NCBI GenBank assembly: GCA_000818945.1
Contig: KN805370.1
Span: 1,114,498 to 1,178,497 of the forward strand
DNA: 64,000 nt
Direction of reading: 5' to 3'
DNA from: Schizochytrium sp. CCTCC M209059
Taxonomy: Eukaryota > Sar > Bigyra > Thraustochytrida > Thraustochytriidae
Shown: positions 11,007 to 21,500 of the stretch, piece after piece
Layout of the letters: every line of letters starts with the position of its first letter
Position numbering within the stretch: position 1 is the stretch's first letter
Made by a program: the position numbers and the translations under genes
Notes under the pieces: model-generated
Seen by the model: only the letters and a program-made list of their open reading frames with translations
What the model was told of the DNA's origin: nothing
The model's database searches: none

Positions 11007-12926
11007 ATGGATTCGGTTCTCCTGCATGCGCAAGAACGCAGAAAAGCATCGGAGGATGCCACTGATGCGGCGCCCGCCGATCCCGTCGAAAATCAAACCG
11101 CATCAACACATGATTCAGACGCCTCTGCAGCAGCAGCAGCAGCAGCAGCACGAACAGCAGTAGTACGCGCAACAAAGCGCAACGTTATCGCAGAAGCGAA
11201 ACATGTGCCATTGAAAACAACACTTTCAAAACAAAAAGAATCGCTAGAAACAGCCCCCACATCGTCAACACCCGATCTCGACACATCCGAAGCTTCCACC
11301 CTCGAAGACGCGGATGCCGCAGCCATGGCCAAACACGCGCGCAGCCATCTCAAACGACAACGCAAGACCGGCTCCCCACACCATTCGCACCACCAGCGCA
11401 AACGCCCGGCATCCGAACGCCAACATCCGTCGCAAGATCATGAATCCCACCGACACCTACGCGCCCAGTCTGCCGACGCCACCATGCTCGAAAGTGACGA
11501 TGACAACGATGGAAATGAAAGCGACAATGGTGTCGAAGCCGACGTCGACGACAACGAGCATGACCATACCCAAACCCCTTCGCTCCGCACAAGGCGCTGC
11601 AAAACCTTTTCTAGCAATCAAAATGGCCAGAGTACAACACAGAACAAGGGGGAAGCAAACAAGCTCAATGGCGGATACTATGCCTTTCGTCCCGGCGAAA
11701 TCATCAACCAAACCTACGAGATCAAGTACCAGCAAGGCCGAGGCGTCTTTAGCAACGTCGTCTTTGCCAAGCGCCGGCACCCAAGTGCACCTCGTCTTCC
11801 TGCGCCACCAGCCAACCCCAAAACTGACACCGAGAGCGACACCAAGACCGCAATGACGACACAAGGCCTCGACACAGCTGAAATTGCGCAAGATTCCGAT
11901 TCTTTCTTCACCACCAACAACAACAGTAAAATCGCCGACCTCGTTGCCGTCAAGATCCTTCGTAAACACAAGACAACCCGTCGAGCCGGGAGCAACGAGG
12001 AGTCTATTCTCAAAGACATCCACAAGCTCCCCGTTTCGGCGCGCGAGTTCATCGTCGACTTTATCGAATCCTTTGTCCACAAACGCCACCTCTGCCTCGT
12101 CTTCCGGGCCATGAAGCTCAATCTTCGTCAGCTTCTTGTCAAATATGGTCGCAATACTGGCATCAATATTGACGGCGTGCGCCGCTACGGAAGCCAAATC
12201 TTTAGCGCACTTCGCACCCTCTGTAAACTCGGCATCGTTCACGCCGATGTCAAGCTCGACAACATTATCGTCTCCGCCGACCTTCGTACCGCAAAGCTTT
12301 GCGACTTTGGAAGCGCCTTCTATGCCCACGAAGCACGCGGTGAACGGACAACGTACCTCGTTTCGAGATTCTATCGCGCGCCTGAACTCGTCCTCGGACT
12401 CTCGGGCACGGACCTCAGCTCTGCGCTCGATGTCTGGTCCCTGGGAACATGCCTCTTTGAGCTTTACTCTGGCAACGTACTCTTCCCAGGACGCACCAAC
12501 AACGAAATGCTCGCGCTCTTCATGCGTACAAGGGGAAAAATACCTCTACCCCTTGTCAAGCGTCACTTGGCTGCCGCGCAGCGCCTCGATACAGTGCCTC
12601 TCTTTGAGCCCGAATCATTCGCTTTTCGAGAAATCCTGCGGCCGCCGCGTCGAAAGACCGCAAATGCGTCCTCCCCTGCCTCGCCGAGCAAGCAGCCCAC
12701 AGTTCGCTTCGTGCGCATGCCTGCTCAGCCCGATCCGGCCTCTACGATTTCTCGCCTCGTCCACGAAGCGCATCCCGACACGCGTGATCAGATCACCACA
12801 GCTGAGCGTCGCCAACTCAGCAATCTCCTCGACCTCGCGCTGGCCTTAGACCCCGCACAGCGCATCACGCCATCGCAAGCACTCGCGCTTCCCTTTTTTA
12901 TCACCGCAACCACGTCTCAGACCTAG
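11007..12926 (+). CDS. PRP4-like CMGC protein kinase
   Basis: A Ser/Thr kinase of 639 residues resembling PRP4 (PRPF4B), the spliceosome-associated CMGC kinase that phosphorylates tri-snRNP proteins in the nucleus. Residues 1-230 are low-complexity and charged, with poly-Ala, His/Arg-rich and Asp/Glu-rich tracts, as in the long N-termini of PRP4 kinases. The kinase domain runs from about 236 to 634. It has a glycine loop (GRGVFSNVV, near 241), VAVKILRK (near 312), the catalytic loop HADVKLDN (near 411) and DFGSA (near 432). The activation segment ends VSRFYRAPELVLG. HAD in place of HRD and DFGSA are PRP4 hallmarks; the usual Pro after the catalytic Lys is Leu here. About 60 extra residues, Thr/Asp-rich, separate the glycine loop from the ATP-binding Lys, and a second insert lies late in the C-lobe. 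The ATG sits in a good context (GCAACCATGG). The family call is firm; orthology to PRP4 is likely. Confidence 0.88.
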   Translation: MDSVLLHAQERRKASEDATDAAPADPVENQTASTHDSDASAAAAAAAARTAVVRATKRNVIAEAKHVPLKTTLSKQKESLETAPTSSTPDLDTSEASTLEDADAAAMAKHARSHLKRQRKTGSPHHSHHQRKRPASERQHPSQDHESHRHLRAQSADATMLESDDDNDGNESDNGVEADVDDNEHDHTQTPSLRTRRCKTFSSNQNGQSTTQNKGEANKLNGGYYAFRPGEIINQTYEIKYQQGRGVFSNVVFAKRRHPSAPRLPAPPANPKTDTESDTKTAMTTQGLDTAEIAQDSDSFFTTNNNSKIADLVAVKILRKHKTTRRAGSNEESILKDIHKLPVSAREFIVDFIESFVHKRHLCLVFRAMKLNLRQLLVKYGRNTGINIDGVRRYGSQIFSALRTLCKLGIVHADVKLDNIIVSADLRTAKLCDFGSAFYAHEARGERTTYLVSRFYRAPELVLGLSGTDLSSALDVWSLGTCLFELYSGNVLFPGRTNNEMLALFMRTRGKIPLPLVKRHLAAAQRLDTVPLFEPESFAFREILRPPRRKTANASSPASPSKQPTVRFVRMPAQPDPASTISRLVHEAHPDTRDQITTAERRQLSNLLDLALALDPAQRITPSQALALPFFITATTSQT

Positions 12927-13310
12927 GAAACCCCTTTTTTCTTTTTATGTAAACCTACTCAACAAACAGACAAAAAAACATACAAACATACAAGATTTAA
13001 TGTCCAATCTTCTTGAGAAAACGAGTACTGCGTGACTTCTAAAATATTCCTTTGCTCTCTTTTTTCTTTTCCCACACCATCATCCATTCATTCCTCTATC
13101 CATACATACATTCATACCAGATCATTTCACGTGACCGATTTCACATGGCTGATTTCACATGACTGATTTCGTCTTGGCGACAAGAAAGAAGGGGCCAAGA
13201 GCACATGCATGAGCGACCTTGATTGTCGGGTTCTTTGCCATGACACAAATTATATCGCTGCATTTGTCCCAATATCAACATAATTACTGTTTTCTCGAGT
13301 CACGAGCATC
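12927..13310. other. Convergent 3' spacer with short tandem repeat
   Basis: Spacer between the convergent kinase and RhoGAP-like genes. It is AT-rich compared with its neighbours and probably holds both 3' UTRs. At 13121-13174 a 14-bp unit (GATTTCACATGRCT) occurs two and a half times, preceded by a diverged copy containing CACGTG. No gene is seen. Confidence 0.6.
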
Positions 13311-15089
13311 TCAATGTGCTGGTGTGGAATGCCGCGACGCAAAGGCAGTCAACAAGCCAGCGAGCTCAACATCGTAGCAATCCTGCTGCCCAAGAGCGGT
13401 CTCGGCGCTCTGCTCGGCCTCCGCAAGCTTGGCTTCCTCCTCTTCCTCCTCGCGAGCGCTCGTGCTCACTGATCGCCCCGAACCTAGCCCCTGTCGCTCC
13501 CATCGCTCGAGCTCTGCGATGTCCATGACATCGTCAATCGACAGCAACAACGCACGTCGTAGCCCACATGGAATGTCGCTGCCTGCCGGCCTTCGCGGCT
13601 GCAACACCGATGCAGGGAACACTTCTCCCACATGATCGAGCATGCACATTACCACCTGCTCCTTTAGTGTCGCTTGCACTGCCTCATCCTTGTGAATCGC
13701 CGACTTTGGCTTAAGGGGGTCCTCGCGAAGCATGAGCGGAGCAAAGATTCGCGCCAATGCCCTGCTCGGAGCGACATCCGGGCGCTCCGTCTGCAAAAGA
13801 TACAAGAAACGAAAGACCGCAAATAATGCTGCCTCGTGGGGCGCAGGCAGCAACGCCAACGTCGGTCGGAGCGTCTCTACACGCTGCGCGCTGTGCAGCT
13901 CCAGCTGCGTCGAAAGCAAACGATCAAAGAGCTCATACGTCAATAAAGGCGGACTCATCTCGCGCAGAAACTGCACCAAGAGCATGAAGACAACGCGGGG
14001 GTCCGTCTCTTCCTGCTCAAAGTTGATCACGCTCGCGCGATCAGCATCAAATTTGCCCCGCAAGGAACAAACCTGTTTCCAGCGTTTCTTGCGCGCACCT
14101 GCAATCTCCTCTCGCGTTTGCGACACAGGAGATTCCTCCGTGACCCATCCAGGTCGCCCCGTCTTGCGACTCAGCGACCTTGTCAGCGTCAAGCGACTCG
14201 CATGGCTCAGACGACTTGCGTGGCTCACTTTACTTGCATGACTAAAGTGACTTCCGACGCTTCGTCGTCCCGACCCGTCGTCTCCCTCTTCCGGACCTCC
14301 ATTTGCACTTGCGCCCCCGCCATCGCCGCCATTCACGTCATCGTCAAGGGCCTCGGGACCGGCAATGTACTCTTGAATAGCCTCCTTGCTCAAAAACACC
14401 TCGGCTTGCTCCATGAGAAAAGGCGACTCCAAATAGGCGAGACTCATGCGCAGCACGCTGGGAAGCTGCGGCGCCCGAGCCCAGATCTCCGCAAGACTCT
14501 TGCCAAAAACCTTGATGCTCTCCTTTGTTGTTTGCGTTGCACGTGCAAACCCAAAGTTGCTACCTGGCAACACACCACCGCCGTGCAGAGCATTATTAAA
14601 GTACCCCGTCGAGTACTCGGGTGCCGCATAAAGCTTGTCTCCAGGTCTCCGAAAGCCAATCCCATTCCGTCGTGCAAGTATGCTCCGAATCGGCGTCTTC
14701 GTGCCCATCGCTTTGGCCAGATCAAAGCGTTCTGCTGGTCGCAATCGTCGCGGTACGCCCTCTGTATCGAGCACCACGCGCTTGCGAGGTACCATATGCT
14801 CTTGCTCCTCGCTTCGGGCTCGAGCTTGCTCCGGAAACTGTCGCACGCCTTCTGGGCGTTCAGCTTTTCTTGCTGGAGCGCCAACATTTTTAAGGCCTCG
14901 AGGTCTCTCGTCGCGAGCTCGCAGCTCTGCCACGCTTGGGCCAATGCCATAATTCTTCATAGGCTTGTAACCATACTCGCCCGACTTCTTCTCTGCATAG
15001 TGTCTGCGCTCCTCGTGCCATTCGCGCGTAGCGAGCTCCTTGTGCGTCGCGCAAGAGCGCGAGCGTCGCAAGCCAAGAATCTCCTCCAT
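13311..15089 (-). CDS. RhoGAP-domain protein, probably catalytically degenerate
   Basis: A 592-residue protein with a charged, Arg-rich N-terminus (1-185) and a RhoGAP-like fold at about 190-500. The entry helix reads KVFGKSLAEIW..LPSVLRMSLAYLE. The later core reads VVFMLLVQFLREMSPPLLTYELF and ARIFAPLMLR, matching the RhoGAP pattern LLKxYLRELPxPLL and NLAxxFxPxLL. RhoGAPs normally stimulate GTP hydrolysis by Rho-family GTPases with an Arg in a GIFR-type motif. The corresponding stretch here (MEQAEVFLSKEA) shows no Arg at that place, and the Asn of NLA is Ala. A roughly 100-residue Gly/Asp/Ser-rich insert with SHASRL repeats splits the domain. The acidic tail (545-575) is Glu-rich. It may bind rather than activate a GTPase. 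The fold call is good; the loss of activity is inferred from alignment by eye. Confidence 0.75.
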   Translation of the reverse strand: MEEILGLRRSRSCATHKELATREWHEERRHYAEKKSGEYGYKPMKNYGIGPSVAELRARDERPRGLKNVGAPARKAERPEGVRQFPEQARARSEEQEHMVPRKRVVLDTEGVPRRLRPAERFDLAKAMGTKTPIRSILARRNGIGFRRPGDKLYAAPEYSTGYFNNALHGGGVLPGSNFGFARATQTTKESIKVFGKSLAEIWARAPQLPSVLRMSLAYLESPFLMEQAEVFLSKEAIQEYIAGPEALDDDVNGGDGGGASANGGPEEGDDGSGRRSVGSHFSHASKVSHASRLSHASRLTLTRSLSRKTGRPGWVTEESPVSQTREEIAGARKKRWKQVCSLRGKFDADRASVINFEQEETDPRVVFMLLVQFLREMSPPLLTYELFDRLLSTQLELHSAQRVETLRPTLALLPAPHEAALFAVFRFLYLLQTERPDVAPSRALARIFAPLMLREDPLKPKSAIHKDEAVQATLKEQVVMCMLDHVGEVFPASVLQPRRPAGSDIPCGLRRALLLSIDDVMDIAELERWERQGLGSGRSVSTSAREEEEEEAKLAEAEQSAETALGQQDCYDVELAGLLTAFASRHSTPAH

Positions 15090-15508
15090 TCTGTTTTGTT
15101 CTGTCTCCGTCTTACGCTGAGTCTCCGCGCGTCGCGTTCCTTTTTGCCACTCGTCGCCGCCGCGCCTCCCCGAGTGCGCTCACGCTAGTTGCTGCGGTCA
15201 AAGAGTCTGCGTCAGACCGCCGCTATTTTTCCTCAAGGATGATACAGTTGTATAATGAATCGAGAGGGGGGGGGAAAAGCGAACCAGAAGAAGGAACGGA
15301 CGGTAGGTAGTACACACCCCCTTTGGATGGCTTTGACTGACCTCATCATGCGCGAGCGCCTCAGTCACTTATGTGTGACTACAAGCACACATAACGACTC
15401 TGCGTCCGAGCTTGGCGGCGCTCTGTCACAAGCACCAGACTAGATTTTGTTGGGGCAAATAGAGCGATTGCGCGGCGAGGAAGACTTGGAGGCGGTCGAA
15501 ATAGCGCA
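15090..15508. promoter_or_regulatory. Divergent promoter region
   Basis: The 419 bp between the starts of the RhoGAP-like gene (-) and the EF-hand gene (+) must hold both 5' ends. A G-run lies near 15265-15275. No TATA box or known operator could be assigned. Confidence 0.45.
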
Positions 15509-15575
15509 ATGCACGGAAAGACAAAAGGACGACCTCGACCGGTCGACGCACCGATCGAGGTCAAGCAGCAGCAGG

Positions 15576-15612
<37 letters not shown>

Positions 15613-16327
15613 GCGGCACCCGCGGAGACCAGATGGAGCTCCATCCAAGCCCGCACGACACTCGACGCGGTCCATTGTGCAGGCTGGCGCAAAACGCCAC
15701 AGAGAAACTCTTATGCTCAGTATTGGCGCAGACGATCTTCGCGAACTCACGCCGCTTTCCGACAAGGACCTCAAAATTGCATTCGATTTTCTCGACACGC
15801 AAGACACTGGAGAACTGACATTATATTCACTTCGAGAAAGACTTGCCGCATTCTATGGCTCGCCTGATCTCGTTCCGATTCGGGAACTCAAACTCATCAT
15901 GGGCAAACACAAGACCCTTCGCTTAGCAGATCTCAAGGTCATTCTTGCAGAGACAAACGAACTCTTGCAAGGAACCCGGTTTGACCCCGTTGAAAAGGTG
16001 TTCCACGATTGTTTCGATCCAGCTGGGTCCGGAGTGCTTGGCCCCGAGAGCTTGCGTCCTTTGCTTCAGCGTCTTGGACACAACAACATTACCGATGAAG
16101 ATCTGTCCATTCTTCTCGAGGCTATTGATGCAAATGGAGATGGTGCCGTCACCATCGAAGACTTTCGAAATTTTATTGGCCTTTCTCAATCCACCTCGGG
16201 AACATCAAGAAATCTCTTGTTGCTGCCACCTTCAGAAGGCGCTGTCAACGCTCCTCACGAAGCCAGCCAAGAACATCAGGAATCAGACAAGCTTCTTCCA
16301 TCGGGGGGCGCCTTTCTCACATCCTAG
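15509..16327 (+). CDS. EF-hand calcium-binding protein with polyglutamine N-terminus
   Basis: A 272-residue protein. Residues about 18-36 are mostly Gln, encoded by a CAG/CAA repeat. A second in-frame ATG at 15713 would skip this tail. The core at about 80-240 looks like a calmodulin/centrin-type array. The first hand has loop DTQDTGELTLYS. A third-hand-like loop, DPAGSGVLGPES, is degenerate. The last loop, DANGDGAVTIED, keeps Asp/Asn/Asp at positions 1, 3 and 5 and Gly at 6, so it should bind calcium (position 12 is Asp rather than Glu). The other loops lack the acidic residue at position 12. The C-terminal 40 residues are low-complexity. It is probably a calcium sensor, with its target unknown. 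Any assignment to centrin or a flagellar EF-hand family is open. Confidence 0.78.
15563..15614. repeat. CAG/CAA repeat coding polyglutamine
   Basis: A run of CAG and CAA triplets that encodes the Gln tract near the N-terminus of the EF-hand protein. Mixing CAA with CAG usually lowers slippage, so length may be fairly stable. Confidence 0.9.
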
Positions 16328-16646
16328 TTCTTTTTTCAAAAAAATATTGTAAAGTCTGTAGAATTGAAGTGCCAAGACCGGGCTGTCGACGCATTCTCCA
16401 TTCTTTCATATTCAACCATGATGAATCTGTACTTTCTCTTGGGTTTATCCTTGTATCTCAGGACAGTCAGTGCCTTCCCCACCACATTGGTTGAGCACAG
16501 GGTTTTCGCGTCTATCTGCGATGCTCAACACACGTATATTGAATGATTGATTCCTTGCGCCAAATCTTCAAGTTGATGGAACAAACGAGAAAACATGATT
16601 CATGGTCATAAAACGAATAGAAGTAACTTGGAGCGTTTTGGGAAAC
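16328..16646. other. Convergent 3' spacer
   Basis: The short spacer between the convergent EF-hand and ankyrin genes, presumably both 3' UTRs. No gene or notable repeat is seen. Confidence 0.5.
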
Positions 16647-17354
16647 CTAAAGTTGGGTTGGATCAATCGCCTTGGACTTACGGCGCTGCTCAAGAGTCGT
16701 TTCGATGGCCACGGCTGCTTCTTCCTGGTCGGAAGCCCGAGCGCACTGAAGGGCCGTCATGCCATTGGCATCCATGGACCGCGCGCTAGCGCCTTCGCGA
16801 ACGAGCACCACGCAAACTTCTACCTGTCCACGGCTCGCAGCGGCCATGAGTGGTGTCTGCTTCGTACGCTTGGCAGGGATGTCAATGCGAGCGCCACGTG
16901 CAATGAGCGCATTGACAGTCTCAAGACGACCCCATTGGGCAGACTTGTACAGGGCGGTCTCTCCGTTTTCGTCGCGCTTGTCAACGTCTGCGCGATTCGC
17001 AAGCAAAAGCTCCAGCGTGTGCGTGTGACCCCACGTCGCAGCCATGTGCAGCGCCGTCTGCCCAAATTCCAAAGGCGCAATCACATCCACGGGCACGCCT
17101 GCAATCAAGAGACGCTCGACTTCTTCCGCCTCGCCGTTCTTGGCCGCCTCCATGAACGCAGTCACCTCCTTGCGGCCTTCCTTTGGCGGCTTGTACTGCG
17201 AGGCCACCTTCTTGCGAGCAGACGGCAAGAGCCGCTTGAACGCGCTCCAGCTGTCCCCGGTGCTCGGCCCGCCCGTCTGTCGCCTCAGCTCCTCGAGCTC
17301 CTGGCGCAGCGCCTCGTTCTCCTGCTCCAGCTTTTTCGACGCGCGGTCCGACAT
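16647..17354 (-). CDS. Ankyrin-repeat protein
   Basis: A 235-residue protein from the ATG at 17354. It begins with a short coiled coil (about 5-25, LEQENEALRQELEELRRQ). Four ankyrin repeats follow from about 65 to 215, with typical TALHMAA, TALYKSA, TPLMAAA and TALQCAR helix starts. Ankyrin repeats mediate protein binding and no catalytic domain is present, so the partner is unknown. The frame stays open upstream to 17840, but that part is Arg/Ala/Gly-rich with no domain, so the ATG directly before the coiled coil is preferred. Confidence 0.8.
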   Translation of the reverse strand: MSDRASKKLEQENEALRQELEELRRQTGGPSTGDSWSAFKRLLPSARKKVASQYKPPKEGRKEVTAFMEAAKNGEAEEVERLLIAGVPVDVIAPLEFGQTALHMAATWGHTHTLELLLANRADVDKRDENGETALYKSAQWGRLETVNALIARGARIDIPAKRTKQTPLMAAASRGQVEVCVVLVREGASARSMDANGMTALQCARASDQEEAAVAIETTLEQRRKSKAIDPTQL

Positions 17355-18522
17355 TCTCGCCTTCGAACTTGCGTCCCCGCGCACCAGCAATCTGCTCGCC
17401 TCCGCGTCGTCCTCGTCCGCTCGCCCGCTCGCCCGCCCCCGCGCGTCGCGCAACTTAGTACCGGCTGGCCGCGTGCCCGAGGCCCGTGGGCTCGCTCTTG
17501 TCCCTTGGCGATCTGCTTTGCCGCCTCTCCGCTCCTCGCCCGCTCGCTCCGCCTCGCTTCGCCTTGCGTAGACCCGCTTCGCTTCGCAGCCCCGTCCCGC
17601 GCGCTCCTCCTCCTCCTCCGCGCGCCGCCCGCCGCCGCTCGCCGCGCTCGCGCGCGAGGTCTTCTCGCCTCGCGCGGCACGTGCACCGGGTCTCGCCTTC
17701 TTGCGTGCCTGCTTGGCGCGCTCGCTTTCTTTAGCTCGCGCTGCCTGCCAGCTTCTGCTCAGCTTCCGCGCCCCGATGCCGCCTCGAGCTCGCTCGCTGC
17801 CAGCCAGGGCTGCGAGGCGCGGCGGTCTGCCGGCCTGCACGCGGCCTCCCTGCTGGCGTATGTCTGTCTCCGTCTGCGCGGGCGGGCGGGCGGGCGAGCG
17901 AGCGAGCGATTGCGAATGGACTCGCCGTGCAGCGCCGTGGCACGGGAGGCAAGTTGGACTAGCCTACTAGTACTATTGTACGTATACTAGGCCTACTACA
18001 TTCAATGTGCGACTGGTGGCGTAAAAGGGAAAGAAAGAAAGAAAGAAAGACAAGGAGCCTCGACACAAGTGGCAAGAACGAAAACAACTTGACCGTGAGT
18101 CGGAAAAAGAACAATCAATAGGGCGTGTAAGTTGGCAAGTTGTGCGGCCAAGTGGCCAAAGGGGTGTGCGCGTGCAGTGCAGCTGACGGTCACTCACTCA
18201 CTCACTTCGGGGTTCAACTTGTTGCGGCCACTCGAGTCCAGTTTGGAGGTGGTCGGCCTATCGGCGCTGCGATAGGCCTCTTTGCGGGAAATCGCACCTC
18301 GAGCAGCTCAGGCTCAAGCAAGCAAGCCAGCTCGTCTGTGTCTACTAACCGTCGACCACGGGCGCCTTTCTGCACGCGGAAAAGGCAGGTCTCCGCGCCC
18401 AGCGCAGCGAGCAGACGGCGAAAGGCGGGACGCGCTTCAGTCCGAGGCTGGACGCATCGTATCGAGGGAACGAACGAACGAACGTACGAACGTACGAACG
18501 AAAGAGAGAAAAGACAAAAAGG
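17355..18522. promoter_or_regulatory. Divergent promoter region, GC-rich
   Basis: The spacer of about 1.2 kb between the ankyrin gene (-) and the coiled-coil gene (+). The half next to the ankyrin gene is very GC-rich, with Arg/Ala codon-like CGC runs, and contains a CACGTG at 17679-17684. Further on are a TAGGCCTA palindrome (17988-17996), a GAAA run (18035-18055), a CACTCACTCACT run (18191-18205) and an AACG repeat (18466-18500) ending just before the start ATG. No gene is supported. Confidence 0.5.
18466..18500. repeat. AACG repeat in 5' leader
   Basis: Head-to-tail GAACGAACG and GTACGAAC units just 23 bp upstream of the coiled-coil gene start, so they are likely part of its 5' UTR. The unit resembles the 8308-8392 minisatellite. 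Confidence 0.75.
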
Positions 18523-21500
18523 ATGAGCGCGATCTTTGGGGTGCAAGTGGAGGACGACGAAGAGGATAGCACTCTCGAGCTCGCCAAAGAGGTGGGTTTA
18601 CAAGACCTCCTCGACGCAGCAGCGGCGGCCTCGGACCGCATCGAAGAGGACGATGATGAAGGCAATACGAGCGAGGAGCTCGAGCGCGTCATTCAGGACG
18701 GCGACGACGAAGAAAGCGAGGCGCAAGGGCCAGAGAGCTCCTCACTTGGATCCTCCGACGCCAATGGTCTCGATGAAGATCATCTCGATCGCTACCTCGC
18801 GTACAACCCAGACACCCCAGCAAAACTCAAAGCCACGCCGGCACGAGATATCACGGAAAGCCTTCGCACGCGAAGAGCTCTTATTGAGGAGGGTCGTAAA
18901 AGGATGGAGGAATTCCGGAAGCGGTCCGCCACGCCCGCACGCGCCACAAGACACACAAGCGGATCCAGCATTGGCAGCGCAAGCTCGCACAGCCTCCACA
19001 GTCGAGGCCTTTCGCCCGAGCTCCTCTCACCCGAATCGTCACCGTCCGCCGCACGCCGTCATCCGGCCGCTACGGCTGCTGCCCAAGTGGCCCGCGCAAA
19101 CCCACCTACACAACCCGTACCCTTTACACCTGTTGCCCAGGGATTCAAGAGCCAACTCGACAAACTCAAACGCGACGAGCTTGATCTTGCCGCTGCCGAG
19201 TGGAGCGAGCAGCGAAACCGCGTCTCCGACATGCGACGCGAATACGAAGAGGAACTCGCCGACATGCAAAAGATTGTTGACGACGCCCGCGAAGAGACCC
19301 AACAGGCACAGCAACGCAATCTCAAACTTGAAAAAGATGCCGAGCAATCCCGCAAAGAACTTGCAAGTCTGAAGCTACAGCTCGAACAGTTTGCAGCAAC
19401 CCAGCGTGCCGACGAAACGGCCGCCGAGGAACTTCGCACTCGGATTGCGACGCAGCAAAAGGAAATGAGCTCCTTGCGCGAACGCGTACAGGCACAAGCC
19501 GCAGAACTCGAGCTACGCGCGCGCGAGACCGTGTCGCGTCTCGCAAGCAACGAGTCGGATCATGAAGCCGACATTTCCGCTCTCAATGACCAACTCGAAG
19601 AGCAAATTAAATCCATCCGCGACCTCGAAGAAGAGCGCGATGGCCTCCAACAAGTTCTCGAGCTGACGCGGCAGCGAGCCGCGGAAGAAGTCGCCAAATA
19701 TCGACAAGATAGCGACAAAGGCAGACACGATCTAAGCCAGGAACTCGCTCAAGTACGCGCCGCCCTCGAAACTGCACGACAGGCACGCGAAGAGCAGGCT
19801 CACGCTGCTGCGCAACAAAACGAGCAAGCTCAAGAAGCCCGGGATGCTGCGCAACGCGCTCTCGAACTCGAACGTGCATCGGCACAAGAGCGAGAGCGCG
19901 ATTTGCAACATCAACTTGCTGCTGCAACTGCCGCGCAGCGCTCCGCAATGGAAGATGCCGCGACTGAGCATTCTGCGCGCCGTACAGAACTTGAGAACCG
20001 CCTTGCTGCTGCCGATCGTCTCGCTGATGAACTCCGCGAAGAGCGTGACAAGGCTCGCGATGCCGAAAAGGCCCTTCGAACTGGCACGCAGGCTCTTCAG
20101 GAGAAACTTCGCCTTGCACTTGACGCCAATGCCAAACTCCAAGATGTGCAGCGCGCAACTGCTTCGAAAATCTCCTCCCAGCAACAAGCACACACGCAAG
20201 AAGTGCAGGAATTATGCGCGCGCATCTCGGAGCAGGACGAGGAAATCACTGGTGCTGCGCGCGATGCAACGCAAGCGCGCGAGGAGCTCGCACGTGAACG
20301 CACTGCGTTTCAGGCCGCTCGCGACGATCTCGACAAAGCATTCGAGGCCAACAGGCAGATGCGCGCAACGCATGAGGCCATGCGTCTTGATCTTGCGGCC
20401 AAGGAAGAAGCTCTCCAAGACGCCGAAGAACGAATCGGAGAACTTTCACGATCACTCGCTGCCGCGCAGCGTTCCAACCAGCAAGCCTTCACGGACGAAA
20501 TCACATCGAGTCAGGAGGCCGTCCAAGAACTTCGGCAGAAACTCCGCGCAGTTGCTGACAAGCTTGAGAAGAAGCAGCAACAACTTGCCGAGGAAGTCAA
20601 ACTGCGTGAAGAATTAGAGCACGACGTCGAGCAACTTCGCAAAGAGCATGCAGATCAGCTCCGGCAGCAGCGCGAGCACTTCGAACAAGCTCTCGACGAA
20701 CAGCGTGCCATCGAGCAGCGTCTCCGCGATATCGCCACCAAGGATGACGAGGATGATCGCGCGGCATTGGCAGAAATGTCGCGTGAGATCACCGAGCTGC
20801 GTCGCCGACTCACCTCACGTGCCGCGCTCGACGATCAGCCTTCCGTGCATTCTCTGGTCCATCAAGAGGAAATTCGGCGCGATGTGGAGCTGCGCGCTCG
20901 TGAGCCAGAACTCGTCCTGGCGCTTCAAGATCGTGTCGAGGCGCTAGAGGAGTCCAACAAGCTTCTCAGTCGAGCCTTTCGCGAGTCCGCCGAGCAAGCG
21001 AGCAGTTCTGACCAGGCGCGAACCATCCATCAGCTCACCATGGAGATCGAAGCCAGTAAGCGCGCTTTTCACGCCATGCGCCAACGCCTCCTGCAAGCTG
21101 GGCACCTTTCGCGACGAGATCACCGAGTTACCAACAATCATCTTCGCGATTCTCGAACGGGGGCCTTTTCCATGCTCGACCAAAGTCTTCTCTCCGACAA
21201 AACATGGGCTGCAGAAACTGCAATGGCGTCCGGGCCATCCGATGCCACGACCGAGCAGCCAGCTTCCATGACGCGTGACGAGCTCTCAACTTCTATAGAC
21301 TCCCGCCGCCATCATCAACATCACCACCACCACGACCACACCCAGCGGCACCGCCATGGCGATGCCTCGCAGTCACGATTGCATGCAAGCTCCATCTCCA
21401 AAACATCTCCTCAGCCAGCTTATACGACACGACCTGGCCCTCGCGCTCCTAAAACTGTGAATCGAGCCTTGCGCCATGAGGTTGACATGCTGCAAGACGC

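Noticed and set aside
11457..12329. A 290-codon minus-strand open frame
   Set aside because: It is antisense to the PRP4-like kinase domain; no independent support.
17355..17840. N-terminal extension of the ankyrin protein
   Set aside because: The frame is open but Arg/Ala/Gly-rich without domain content. An ATG directly before the coiled coil gives a normal protein.
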